From Diphasiastrum complanatum (taxonomy: Eukaryota > Streptophyta > Lycopodiopsida > Lycopodiales > Lycopodiaceae): a stretch of 64,000 bases of DNA. Location of the stretch: positions 308,077-372,076 of the forward strand of contig CM055110.1 of NCBI GenBank assembly GCA_029204225.1, read 5' to 3'. This document shows positions 44,370-56,779 of this stretch, piece by piece; position 1 is the stretch's first letter, and each line of letters starts with the position of its first letter. Below the pieces are notes generated by a model, which ran no database searches, was not told where the DNA came from, and was given only the letters and a program-made list of their open reading frames with translations. The position numbers and the translations under genes were made by a program.

Positions 44370-46770
44370 TTGGCCTCGACATACTAGTTTTAGCCTACGG
44401 TTGCAGTTTCAGACAGTTTTGGGATGGCGAACATGGGAGAGTCCATTTTGAGTGAAAGTAGCAAATTGGATTGGATTTACAACTATGCAGTGTAAAAATT
44501 CAAAATAAAAAACATACTGATGGAGAAGGACAAGTGGGATGTCATCACAAGTGATGAGAGAAGACTGCCAAATGAAACATCAAAGTCTTCGATAAGAAGG
44601 TCAGGAAAGTTTTGACCTTCATTAACTTGTTAATGGAGGATCACATCATTACCCACATTTGTGATGCTATTACACCCAGACAGACATGGAATGTGCTAAA
44701 CGAGAAGTTTGAGACGTCAAATCCATCAAGAATCATGTTTCTAAAGTTGGCCTCGACATACTGTTTTTAGCCTACGGTTGCAGTTTTGGGACGATGAACA
44801 TGGGAGAGTCCATTTTGAGTGAAAGTAACAAATTGGATTGGATTTTCAACTATGCAGTGTGGGAATTCAAAATAAAAAACATACTGATGGAGAAGGACAT
44901 GTGGTGATCAGAGAAGACCACCAAATGAAGCGGACATCAAAGTCTTTGATAAGAAGGTGAGGAAAGTTTTCACGTTCATTAACTTGTCAGTGGATGATCA
45001 CATCATTACTCACATTTGTGATGCTATTACACCCAGACAGACTTGGAATGTGCTAAAGGAGAAGTTCAAGACGCCAAATCCATCAAGAATCATATTTCTG
45101 AAGTGAAAACTGAATACTGCCCGCATGGAACAAGGAGAGCACATTTAGACTTATATGACCATAATCAAGACAATGAGGGATGAACTGCAATCTATTGGTG
45201 AGTGCATACGTGATGTGGCATAAGAGGCTTGGTCACTTGAACTTAGGAAGCCTCAGCTTGATGAGGAAATTGAAAATGGTGAGAGGATTGCCTATGATAG
45301 AAGAGCACTTGAAGTCGATGTACAAATCATGTGTGTATGGGAAGCAACATCGAGAGAAGTTCAATAAAGGTGGTGCTGCTAGGGCAAAGAACATCCTAGA
45401 TTTGATCCACATAGATTCATGCAGGCCTACGAGGACTATGTCCTTAGGTAAAGCCTTCTATTTCATGACCTTTATTGATGATATGTCACGTAAGACATGG
45501 ATTTACTTCTTGACGAAGAAATCGGATGCATTTGACAATCTCAAGAGCTTCAAGCATTGGACAAGTGGGATGTCATCACAAGTGATGAGAGAAGACCGCC
45601 AAATGAAACGTACATCAAAGTCTTCGATAAGAAGGTCAGGAAAGTTTTGACCTTCATTAACTTGTTAATGGAGGATCACATCATTACCCACATTTGTGAT
45701 GCTATTACACCCAGACAGACATGGAATGTGCTAAACGAGAAGTTTGAGACGTCAAATCCATCAAGAATCATGTTTCTAAAGTTGGCCTTGACATACTGTT
45801 TTAGCCTACGGTTGCAGTTTTGGAACGATGAACATGGGAGAGTCCATTTTGAGTGAAAGTAGCAAATTGGATTGGATTTTCAACTATGCAGTGTGGGAAT
45901 TCAAAATAAAAAACATACTGATGGAGAAGGACATGTGGGATGTCATCACAAGTGATGAGATAAGACCACCAAATGAAACGGACATTAAAGTCTTTGATAA
46001 AAAGGTGAGAAATGTTTTGACCTTCATTAACTTGTAGTGGAAGATCACATCATTACCCACATTTGTGATGCTATTACACCCAGACAGACATGGAATGTGC
46101 TAACCGAGAACTTTGAGACATCAAATCCATCAAGAATCATGTATCTGAAGTTGGCCTCGACATACTGTTTTTAGCCTACGGTTGCAGTTTTGGGACGACG
46201 AACATGGGAGAGTCCATTTTGAGTGAAAGTAGCAAATTGGACAGGATTTTCAACTATGCAGTGTGGAAATTCAAAATGAAAAACATACTGATGGAGAAGG
46301 ACATGTGGGATGTCATCACAGGTGATTAGAGAAGACCACCAAATGAAGTGGACATCAAAGTCTTCGATAAGAAGGTGAGGAAAGTTTTCACGTTCATTAA
46401 CTTGTCAGTGGATGATCACATCATTACCCACATTTGTGATGCTATTACACCCAGACAGACATGGAATGTGCTAAAGGAGAAGTTCAAGATGCCAAATCCA
46501 TCAAGAATCATGTTTATGAAGTCAAAACTGAATAGTGCCCACATGGAACAAGGAGAGCACATTCAGACTTATATGACCAGAATCAAGACAATGAGGGATG
46601 AACTGGATTCTATTGGTGAGTGCATACGTGACGTGAAGCTAGTGCACAATGCATTGTGTGGCATTGAAAAACCCTATCAAATGTTTGTGAGTAGAATAGT
46701 ATCAAGAGAAAGATTGCCAACCTTTGACAAGCTCATAGGAATCTTGATGCAAGAAGAGCAACGGTGAGAA
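44370..46770 (+). pseudogene. Copia C: tandem array of gag copies with an integrase piece
   Basis: Four repeat units start with TTGGCCT(C/T)GACATACT: 44,370, 44,747, 45,782 and 46,151. One more lacks the start (45,557-45,781). Each carries the gag N-terminus (MGESILSESSKLDWI, then FKIKNILMEKD, DVITSDE, VLTFINL, TPRQTWNVL). Units 1, 3 and 4 end at the same junction, ...CATGTTTCTAAAG or close variants, and run directly into the next TTGGCCT. Unit 2 jumps from IGECIRD in gag to MWHKRLGHLN (45,211), giving a gag/integrase fusion (45,180-45,555). Unit 5 continues through a full gag to 46,770. Stops and shifts occur in most units; unit 5 has TAG in GTGATTAGAGAAG (about 46,323). The array looks like repeated unequal recombination within one element family. 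Confidence 0.8.
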
Positions 46771-49067
46771 ATGGTGAAATCTAGACTTCAAAACACTGAT
46801 GATCAGGCACTTTTGACATGTCAGAAACAAGGCAAGGGCAAGGCCAAGAAGAAGTTTAAGCAGCAATTTGCCAAGACTCGGGAGGGTGAGGGATATTCCA
46901 GCAAGACCAAGAAGAAGGGTAAGTGATTCCATTGAGGTAAAAAGGGCCATTGGAAGAGTGAATGTTGGAAATTCTGGCGGAATCAGACAAGGGGAAACCA
47001 AAGAAAGCACGTAACCTTGTTGATGAGGATGAGATTGGAGACTCTAGCATCTTCAAATCAACATTGTCATCTAATCAAGATGATCAAGTGTAGTACATTG
47101 ACTCAGGAGGCACAAGACACATGACAGGTAACAAAGATTGGTTCGGTAGCTTGAAAGTGTTGGATAATGGAATGTCCGTTTCACAAGCAAATGGTGATGT
47201 GTGCAAGATCAAGGGGATAGGCATCGTTTCAATCCAACTACCTGATGGCAAAAGTAAGATGATCAGGGAGGTACTTTACGTACTAAGTTTGAAAAAAAAT
47301 ATACTTTCTATTGTTGTTATTACTGATCAAAAGTTGAAAGTAGAATTTGCCCATGATCGTTGCTTTGTGAAGGATGTGAACCAAAAGTTCAAAGTCATTG
47401 CGGATGGTATAAGGGAGCTCAATACAAAATTGTATAGGTTGAATGCTACAATCAAGGGAAAACATGGGCTTGTCTCATGTGGCATAAGAGGCTTGGTCAC
47501 TTGAACTTAGGAAGCCTCAGTTTCATGAGGAAATTGAAAATGGTGAGAGGATTGCCTATGATAGAAGAGCAATTGAAGTCGATGTACAAATCATGTGTGT
47601 ATGGGAAGCAACATCGAGAGAACTTCAATAAAGGTGGTGTTGCTAGGGCAAAGAACATCCTGAATTTGATCCACACAGATTTATGCAAGCCTACGAGGAC
47701 TATGTCCTTAGGTAAAGCCTTCTATTTCATGACCTTTATTGATGATATGTCACATAAGACATGGATTTACTTCTTGACGAAGAAATCGGATGCATTTGAC
47801 AATCTCAAGAGCTTCAAAGCATTGGTCGAAAATCAGACAAGTAGGAAGATCAAAGTTCTAAGATCAGATTGTGGAGGTGAGTATAAGTCTAATGACTTTA
47901 ATGATCTTTGTGATCAATGTGAGAACAAAAGACAATTTATGCAAGCTCATACTCCTCCTCCCAATGGTGTAGCTGAGCACAAGAATTGTACGATTGTGGA
48001 AATTGTTGGATCTATGCTAGTTGAGATGAAACTACCAAAAGAATTTTGGCCAGAAGCATGTAGTACGACAATCTATCTTCAAAATAGAAGTCCCACCATT
48101 GTCATACCAAAGATAACACCTGAGGAGGCATTCACAAAAAAGAAGCCAAATGTAAACTGCTTGTGAATCTTTGGATGTGAGGCCTTTGTACACATTCCTA
48201 AGGAAGAGAGGCGTAAGCTTGATGTGAAAGCTATCAAGTGTATATTCCTAGGATATGATGATCATGTGAAGGGCTATAGATATTTTGATCTAGTGGAGAA
48301 CAAGATACATGTCAGTCGTGATGTTATCTTTGATGAATCTAAGATATATGAAGACGAGGATGCTGAGAAGACGGACACATCAAGTGTGAAAGATGGTACA
48401 GTGACGATACCTCCTCATGATGATCCATTCATTGACTTTCCTAGTGATAGACACGAGGATACACCTCAAGATACTACTACTCAACCTCAAGAGACAGACT
48501 GGAGAGGTAGAGACAAATCCTTTGGTGTAAGAAGGATTGAAGGTGCAAATGACAAACGCAAGGAGAAAGATGTAACGTGGGATACATTTTTACCAAGAAG
48601 CCGATCACCTGATAGGAAGCTCCCTAAGTGGTTTGAGAGATTGTTGGAGAGCTGCAACATGGATGAATTTCCAAGATCATCTAGCTAGGGAGAGCTACGA
48701 AGATCAACTAGAGGGAAGACACAACCTGAAAGGTATGAATCAAATTATGCTCTCTTATCTTACATTATTCAAAGCAAAGAACCTTTGACTTATGTTGAAG
48801 CGAAGGATGATGACATTTGGGTCAAGGCCATGGGAGAAGAGATGGAGTCAATTGCTAAGCATAGCACATGGGACTTAGTGGAACCACTAGTTGGCAAGAA
48901 ACCCATTGGTTGTAAATGGGTATATAGGACTAAGTATCGTGCAGATGGAAGTATAACAAAGCACAAGGCTAGATTGGTGATCAAAGTGTATGCACAAAGC
49001 AAAGGCATTGACTATGAGGGGACCTTTGCGCCAGTATGTAAGTGGAATACTCTATGTCTGCTTGTTA
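46771..49067 (+). pseudogene. Copia C pol: protease, integrase, RT start
   Basis: Continues unit 5. A zinc knuckle at about 46,920-46,970 reads K-stop-FH-stop-GKKGHWKSEC, both first Cys replaced by TGA. Protease YIDSGGTRHMTG is at about 47,095-47,130. The pre-integrase motif MWHKRLGHLNLGSL is at 47,477, then integrase IDDMSHKTWIYFL, RSDCGGEYKSNDF and NGVAEHK (47,730-48,000) and WPEACSTTIYLQNRSP. A stop follows at about 48,165. The linker (48,224-48,688) contains KLPKWFERLLES. RT begins at 48,785 (GKKPIGCKWVYRTKYRADGS, TFAPVCKW) and is cut at about 49,067, where leader DNA starts again. Confidence 0.85.
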
Positions 49068-49320
49068 TTTTGGAAGGCGATGCCGATTTGGCTTTCAATT
49101 TGACGGAAAAGCAAAGGGTGCCCTGGTAAGAGAAAAAGTAAAGGTCATTATTTTCGAATTCTGACATCATAGTTGGCCTCGACATATTGCTTTTAGCATA
49201 CGGTTGCAGTTTCAGGCAGTTTTGGGATGGCGAATATGGGAGAGTCCATTTTGAGTGAAAGTAGAAAATTGGATGGGATTTCCAACTATGCAGTGTGGAA
49301 ATTCAAAATGAAAGAAAGAA
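49065..49320 (+). pseudogene. Extra leader and gag start fused to the truncated RT
   Basis: Matches 44,262-44,525: the GGAAGGCGATGCCGATTTGG leader segment, TTGGCCTCGACATA at 49,173, and a gag N-terminus that stops at about 49,318. There it meets a different copia relic. Confidence 0.8.
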
Positions 49321-50045
49321 CCAAACATTAGTAGATGCAACACAAACAATGCTCACAAACGCTCAACTATCCAAGAGATTTTGAGCAAAAGCAGTCTCTA
49401 CGAGTTGTCATCTGCAGATTTATAGGAGCACTAATGTAGTCGACTCAAAAAATCCTTTGAAAGCAAACTATGGCTACAAGTCGAGTACGAAGCAGCTTTG
49501 AGTATTCGGATGTCTATGCTACATGCAAAGAAAAATAGTTTCTATCATGTTAGTTGTAGGAATACCTTTATAGTATGTTCACATTATATGTCAATGATTC
49601 ATTAATCATCAACAATTTGAATCAACTACTGATTCAAGCCTAGTGCACTACCTACTCGTCATGGAAATCATGACAGATAGATTGCCATAATCCAGTAGAA
49701 ATATCTAGTCAATGTACGTCATAGGTATCACATGTAAGACTACAAGTTGATAGACTCACCCATGGATCTATGATTCAAGCTATTTAATGACATGTCCACG
49801 AAGATTGAAGCACAACAGAAAGAAATGTGTAGATGACCTGATCTTGCATACAAAGTGAGCAAATTGTTGCAATACATGTCAAATCCATGACTACTAGTTA
49901 ATAATTGTACTCATCATGTATGCCATGATCTACAGATCACCTACAGTTCATTTATGTAGGGTGTTCTAGAAAGTGAGTATTTAAATTATATAGGAGTACT
50001 CAGAAAATGAATTTAGGTCAGGAGTAAAATTAATGTGCAATATTC
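49310..50045 (+). pseudogene. Copia pol fragment related to 12,085-13,030 and 52,976-54,000
   Basis: Nucleotide match to the other two relics, for example ATGTCTATGCTACATGCAAAG at 49,510 and GGTCAGGAGTAAAATTAATG near 50,018. Coding frames are destroyed; VHYLLVMEIMTD-like text survives near 49,640. Compared with the others it lacks RNase H. Confidence 0.7.
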
Positions 50046-50299
50046 CCCCTTAAGCTTACCACTAAAAACCTGAATGAAGAGCTAACATACTAACTAAGGT
50101 AATGTGTTTACCCTTTGGCAAAGACTTTGTTGGAATATCGGCCAACATGTTATCGATATGATAGTAACCCATCAGTTAATGCAATGAAGGCATTTTTAGT
50201 AATGATGGGCCCACATAGTCTCTTCAGCTCTAGTGGACTCACTTTAGAATGTTAAACAATAAACCTTTTTGGAGTGCATTTCTACTTAAAAAAGATAGT

Positions 50300-51787
50300 G
50301 TCGGTTGAGGAACCACCAATGATAGATGTTCAAGTTGTTACCCGTCACAAGGACAAAGGGAAGGCGGTGAGGCAATATATGTAGTTTGAAAATGTAGGGC
50401 CAAGTACAAAACTCTAATATGGATGTGGGTTAGATGGCCAGGGTTATGTAGGAGGATCTGAATCAATTGCAATAGTCTCATGGACCTAACTCCTCTCAAG
50501 AATTGGTCAATATTGTAGTTGACCAAATTGCAAATTTTGCGAGCAGTTATAAATTTCAGGTAACGGTCGGTCAATTAAAACTTAATTCATATTGCATTGT
50601 ACTTGGCAGAGTCCATACGTGCTAAGTTGCCTAGAATTAAAGACTGAAAGGACCACCTTCAGCATCACTTAATGCCATTGTGCAATCTACGAAAAAGGAC
50701 ATTGTTCCAAGATTGGAGATTGGCATTCAGGGTATTGATATTAGGGGCATCTAGATTGATGGCGGAGTAGGTATAAATATCATCTCTGAAGACATATATA
50801 GTAAATTGAATTACATACCTTTACATAAGATCCAAATAGTCATTCATATGGCTAATCATATAAGGGATTCTCCAATAAGGGAAATCTTGAAAGTCCTAGT
50901 AAATATTAACGGGTTACAATTTTTGTTGAATTTTGTTGTTCTAAGATTCCCAAAAGGGACAAATGTATACCCATTTTTATTAGGAAGGCCTTCGCTAAGA
51001 GCCACAAAGGCGGTGCATGACTGGGCAACGAGAGTCGTTACTATTTCAACCAAAGGAGAGAAATTTCAATTACAGAAAACATCATGGAAGGATTGATTGG
51101 GTGCTGTGGCCAGTGGGCGTTGAAACAATTGAGGAATTAATGTTCCAACCAATGTCGGGGGAATTTGAGGAAGATTTACCTCGGACCAGTTTGTTTCTAG
51201 ACTACATACCAGTTGGGAAAGCCCATCTATCTATGGTATTTAATTTATTTGCTGCCGAAGTGGTCTAACCAACAATTGAATCAGATTAGGGGAATGGGCA
51301 TGCGTAAGTGGAGGATACAAGTAGAGAACAATGGCTGCAAAGTTTCTCTAAAACCATTGAAAATCTAGAATGTTGAAGGAGGAACCAAAACAATTGCATC
51401 CCACTCAAATATCTAGAGAAAAGCTAATAAATATTAATTTGGGGATGGAAGATAATCCCAAACATGTATCTATTGGAGCTAATAATGATCCGAGATGTTT
51501 CGAAAGAGATCTATGAGCACACAATTGACGTTATCATTGATGCACGACCAATTCGCGTCAACAACGGTACTGAATGAATATGAAGCATGCATAACAAGTT
51601 AGGGCAAAGATTAAAAAACTGGTCATGGTGGGATTTATATATACTATCGACTATACACTTTGGTTAAGCCCTATAGTTATAGTCACCAAAGAAGAATGAC
51701 AACCTATTACTGCAAACTTAATTCGTTTACTATAAGGATCATTTCCCATTGCCATTAACCGAAATGTTTTTGGATGAAGTCGCAGGG
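50300..51787 (+). pseudogene. Ty3/gypsy protease-RT relic
   Basis: Plus-strand frames, broken. Linker text is followed by a protease-like domain with DGGVGINIISEDIYSKLNY (about 50,757-50,810), IHMANHIRDSPIREILKVLV and YPFLLGRPSLRATKAVHDWA. After a gap comes RT N-terminal text: NLGMEDNPKHVSI (about 51,432), IKKLVMVGFIYTIDYTLW and FPLPLTEMFLDEVAG (51,745 on). There the sequence is cut by the repeat starting at 51,788. The catalytic triplet is DGG instead of DSG or DTG. Confidence 0.75.
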
Positions 51788-52165
51788 TGTTATGTACCAT
51801 AACGGTACACCCTTCAGTGATGGCCTCACAAGGGCCATGACGCAGTCTGGCATTATCAACATGTTTGGGTGCCACGTATCACCATCCTAGGTGGTCACGT
51901 GTTGCCAGCATGACTGTGCTTGATAGGACCCACTATGCTATGTCAATATCTGGCCACAAAAAATGTTCGTCATTTTGGAAATTTTGTCAAAAAGAAACAA
52001 ATTAAAAAAAGGCAGCTCAAGTGGGCAATGATCCTCAAATATTCACAACTCTTATTCACAATAATCATGATCATAAGTACTCATAATATTTTAGTAGTCA
52101 CGATCAATATTCACAAGTATTCACGATCAATATTTATTATAATAATGATTAGTATTCACAATAAT
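51788..52165 (+). mobile_element. Possible end of an unnamed transposable element
   Basis: Begins TGTTATGTACC with an inner inverted repeat GTACC-ATAAC-GGTAC. The first 28 bp match 38,805-38,778 (minus strand) with two differences. Next come block Y (51,824-51,950, also at 29,990) and block Z (51,948-52,154, also inverted at 1-205). It interrupts a gypsy RT relic, which is what an insertion would do. The right end and target duplication were not found. Confidence 0.45.
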
Positions 52166-52293
52166 CTTGATTAATATTCAAGCTATTTGCTTTTTAGTAT
52201 TCACGATTTTAGATAATCTTTGCCAACCATCAAGCATGTAGACTTCAAGACACATCATTGGATACTCGATCAATTGTTCATCCAATATAGAAA

Positions 52294-52975
52294 ACAACTT
52301 GGATACATCCTCCATAAGAAGACACTATCATAAAAAATACAGATACATTTTCAAATAAATTCAGTTGTCATATTTCTAGATTCGAGCATGCAAGGGCACA
52401 ATAGCAAGAAGAACTATGTGGAATCAAGCATGCACCAATGGAAAAAAATTGTTTGCTTTTTTTCATGCATGCATGCTACGTGCTTGTTTTCATTAATGCA
52501 GATTCACTTCCATGTTGGATAATTGTGCCCTCCACCAATGGCTAAATCTAATTGTGATATTGGAATATAATCAAATTCACAAATCTAAATTGAAGAGTTA
52601 GTAATTTCATTAGTCAATGCTTAACAAAAACATAATACAATAAATTAAGTCAAAATTTTTTTAAAAAAAATAACCTATAATTACTTACCATAACATAGAC
52701 CAATGATAAGGCCATGCACCTTGGAGATCATTGGAGAATTTCCATGGTATTCCTTTTGTTACATAGACTTGAATACCCATAAATGAACCTCACATCCTTG
52801 CTAAAGAAAATTAACAGCACGAATTCCACTATAGGCATGTCAAAAAGAGGTGATAAGTATCATTAAGGATGGGTTTTGGAGAACTAAAGTTCACCAAGCC
52901 ATTTAGGCTAATGTCAAGCCAAAAAAAAAATGCTTGTAAAATTGGAGATTAATTTATATAATAGTTCATTTCTAT
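52294..52975. repeat. Distal part of inverted arm B (pairs with 13,031-13,775)
   Basis: Reverse complement of the segment before 13,775 (CATCCTCCATAAGAAGACAC at 52,305, GCATGCATGC run near 52,470, TAGGGTGTTCTAGAGAGTGAG at 52,976). No coding sequence. Confidence 0.75.
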
Positions 52976-54680
52976 AGGGTGTTCTAGAGAGTGAGTATTT
53001 GTATAGGAGTTCTTGGAAAATGAATTTAGGTCAGGAGTAAGAAAATGAAATCTAACTTCAATGTGTTTAGCGAGTTAGTGGGTTGAGATTTCAAATCTTG
53101 GAATTATCATCGAAGCCAAATAATGTCCTTTACTATACAGATGGATGCAACATATTCGGACTCAATAACGGACAAGGAAATGCATTCTTGCTTTTGATTG
53201 TTCCATAAAATTGGTCCTCCTACAAGAAAGCACAAGTAGCCAAAGGTGGATTTTCTAATATCCACTTTTCCAACCCAATTTGAGTCTGAATAGGCATTCG
53301 GAAGTGGTACATTCTTGGAATATCTATCATAACACAAAGCATAGTGCTTTATGGCCTGTATGTACATCAAATGCTCTTTGTAGAACTTTCCAATGTGGTA
53401 GTCATGGATTCGACATGTATTGCAACAATGCGTGCACTGTGTATGCAAGATTAGGTGATCTATAGATCATGGCATACATGATGAACACAGTTATTAACTG
53501 GTAGTCATGGATTTGACATGTATTGCAACAATTTGCTCACTTTGTACACTAGATCAGGTCATCTACACATTTCTTTTTGTTGTGCTTCAGTCTTTGTGGA
53601 CATGTCATTCAATAGCTTGAATCGTGGATCCATATGTGAGTCTATCAACTTGTAGTCTTACATGTGATACCTATGAAGTACATTGACCAGATATTTCTAC
53701 TGGATTATGGCAATCTATCTCCCGTGATTTCGATGCCTAGTTGGTAGTGCATCGGGCTCAAATCAGTAGTTGATTCAAATTGTTGATGATTTATGAATAG
53801 ACATCCGAACACTCGAAGCTATTTCATACTCGATTTGTAGCTATAGTTCTTTGAGTCGACTACATTAGTGCTCCTATAAATCTATAGATGACAACTGGTA
53901 GAGACTGCTTTTGCTCAATCTCTTGGATAGTTGAGCGTTTGTGAGCATTGTTTGTGTTGCATCTACTAATATTTGGTTCTTCCTTTTGGATACTCCATTC
54001 TACACATAGCTGATGGTGAACTTATGATGCATGTTGCACAAAGATAGATAATCCAAAATTTTGTCATAGATGTATTCTCCCCCACAATTGGTGCATAGAA
54101 TCTTGATCTTCTGAGCAATTTTTGTCGCAACAAACCACTTGAATTATTTGGTGCAGTTTAATGCCTCAGACTTGCTTTTATGAAGATTGTTCTGGTAAAT
54201 CTGAAATTATCATCTACAAATGTGATAAAATATAGTGCATAACCAAGAGAATGTATGCTCATAGGGCCATACAAATCACCATGTATCGATTCAAGAATAG
54301 ATTTAGCTCTATTGGCTTGTCCTTATGAAAATATTGATCTAGGTTGTTTCTCTAATAAGCCTATGTAAGAGATGCTTCAAGTGTCTATGGAGGTAGCATT
54401 TATACATATATCCTTGACAATACTTTTCCATCCTTTGTACAAGATAGATTCATGTTTAAACATTTGTCCAAATCTTCTAATGCCATAATTGGGCATTGGA
54501 ATTACTTACATTTGTAGAAAGTGCATATTCATGACTCAAGATTGCAAATTTCATTCTCTGTTTGTAAGGAGAATTTCTATAGATTTTTTTATCCATGATG
54601 GTACATTTGTCTAGAAATTTCAATGGAGGTTGGAGAATGCCTACGTCATTATGAGCATGTATTTGAATATATGAGCTCAA
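52976..54680 (-). pseudogene. Ty1/copia integrase-RT-RNase H relic
   Basis: Minus strand. Integrase text TNCGGEYIYDKILDYL and NGVSKRKN-like text lie at about 54,095-53,985, RT text HRNHGR and YKVSKLLQYMSNP at about 53,735-53,520. A cleaner RNase H block at 53,448-53,107 has YSDSNWVGKVDIRKSTFGYL and ECISLSVIESEYVAS. It extends further 5' than its inverted partner at 12,085-13,030, so the arms are not the same length. Confidence 0.8.
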
Positions 54681-56159
54681 AACTTATCATTCAAGATACT
54701 ATACATAGTTAGGAATGTTTCTTACAAAAGCCAGAGAGGAATTTTATGGGAAAGGCAAAGAAGGGAACAAAATTTGGGTTACAAGGGCAACAATAATCGG
54801 AATTTTTTTTATATATGTTCTGAAAGGACATTATTAAACCTTGTGATAGATAATGACTGGTAATTGTTAGATGTTGTTGTATAAGCTCTTTTGGTTTAAC
54901 TACGGTAACTAGAGACATTTCAATATTGTTGCGCATTAGCATGTTTGTTGTTTGCAGTGTTTTGTGGTTTTGTAATTTTGTGGTGTTGCAAGTTGATCCG
55001 GACATACGATATGAGGGGCCGAAGTGATGGCGTTATTATGGTCATTAAAGATAGCATTAAAATAAAGTTGAGCCGACGGGTGCTAGTATTAAGTAGCAAT
55101 TAAGAACAAGGTGGTATATGTGTCCCGTTTAGCAATGATGCTTGGTTAGTGGTTTGATGAGGTAGAACTCATTAAGAGGAAAACTTTCAAGCAATAATAT
55201 TACTGTTTGTCAATTGGGTCGAGCTCAAGAAGCCCTTCAATAGCAAATGCATTGAAATTGTTAGTGTATTGATCAATTGTAAAGTAAAGATCATGGATTA
55301 GAGCTTATAAGTTGAGTGCGGGTACTTTCTTGTTCCATTGTTACAAATGTTGTAAGGAAGACATGGCTGATGAAGACGTACAGAGCTGGAGACCTCTGCG
55401 ACATACGAGACAACCTAGTGATGTGACCTACGAATGTTGTAAGAAAGACATGGCTGATGAGGATGTATAGAGGAGAACTTTGCGACATACAAGATAGCCT
55501 AGTGATGTGACCATTGAATAGGAGTTTGGTGACTCGGTGAATTTATAGGAATTTATTTGGAAAAGACAACAATGGATAAAAATTTCCAATAGTAAGAGAG
55601 CAGATGCAAGAATTTGAAATTTGGAACACGGACTACCATATATTTGACGGTCTTCTTTCTATAGCAGTAGTTGGTGGAAGACGCATGACTAAATTGTAAA
55701 GCATAATAGTATGGTGTAGTTGTACATCATTTTGAATACCAAAATATGATGAATGAAATGTGGTTGATAATCAATTGAATGTGTACATGGTTGTTGATTC
55801 AAGATACTATACATAGTTAGGGATGTTTCTAAAAGCAGGGAGATTTTACAAAGTACGATTTATTCGGCGTGAATTTTTGTTGGAACGCTCAAAGTGTATG
55901 GTTTGCTTTTTGCAACAAGCAGTTGGTGGATGACGCATGACGAAATTGTACAGCATCATATTATGCTATAGTTGTGCATCATTTTGAATACCACTATATG
56001 ATGAATGAAATGTGAGTGATTATCAATTGTATGTGTACATGGTTGTTGATTGAAGATAATATAGATAGTTAGAAATGTTTCTTACAACAGGCAAAAAGGA
56101 ATTTTATGGGAAAGGGAAAGAAGGGAACAAAAATTGGGTTACGAGGCCAACAATAATAG
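54681..56159. repeat. Repeat-rich spacer of arm B
   Basis: Contains two tandem copies (about 55,620-55,860 and 55,880-56,100) of the unit seen at 11,560-12,065, and a partial third at 54,681-54,820. An 88-bp tandem duplication at 55,345-55,515 has units starting AATGTTGTAAG at 55,345 and 55,433. No recognisable coding sequence. Confidence 0.65.
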
Positions 56160-56745
56160 AATTTTGGTCGTGGTTCCCCTCTTGAGAACCTTATGTAACC
56201 CATGTTGGAAGTACTTGACACGTTTTGCATCTGTGAGTGGATCCTAAAGCCTCTTTTCTAAAACTTCGAACCTTTGAACACAAGCTAAAACATCTTCCTT
56301 TGTTTTTTGCTCTATTGCTTGCAAATAATCCAAAATCTCCTCGTCCTCATGCTTCTTCTAATATTGCTTCAAGAGAGCTCTTCCTAATACTTCCCAAGTC
56401 TGGAATTTTTGAAACCCATATTGGAAATACCATTGATGAGCATTTCCCTTTAATGTTGTTGGAAATAGTTCCAACTTCCTAATATCCGTTGTTTAACGGT
56501 TTGCTTGTGACGACTACCAAAAATTGGTGAACGTGAATGTCGGGATCATCACGCTTCTTCCCTTTGAAACACTGGAATATTGATGTCCGAGTACATCCTA
56601 TCGATACAACATCCATCCCGCGAAGAATTGTGGATCTCCTCAGATCCAAAACACTAGCACATGAAGACATTGGTGATGATTCTACACCTACCTCTGGTAA
56701 TTCTACCCACAACTGAAAATTGTTTCTATCCAGATTATGCATACA
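56160..56745 (-). pseudogene. Ty3/gypsy gag fragment with its leader
   Basis: Minus strand, inverted paralogue of 11,065-11,460. First frame from about 56,742: FQCFKGKKRDDPDIHVHQFL; then, after a shift, FQKFQTWEVLGRALLK, KKHEDEEIL, LQAIEQKTKE and LACVQRFEVLEKRL. It lies just downstream of a primer-binding site and LTR, so this copy keeps the element's true 5' end. Confidence 0.78.
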
Positions 56746-56761
56746 ACTGGAATCTGCTTTC

Positions 56762-56774
56762 GCAATGGAACCAA
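56762..56774 (-). promoter_or_regulatory. Probable gypsy primer-binding site
   Basis: Minus strand TGGTTCCATTGCG, six bases after the LTR end CTAACA. Position and TGG start fit; the matching tRNA is not clear. Confidence 0.5.
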
Positions 56775-56779
56775 AAGGG

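Noticed and set aside
43876-44382. 168-codon minus-strand frame
   Set aside because: Antisense to the copia C leader; no domain and no independent support.
46920-46970. TGA read as cysteine
   Set aside because: Two TGA codons at Cys positions suggested recoding, but the intact elements here use TGC/TGT for the same residues and the surrounding relic has other stops.
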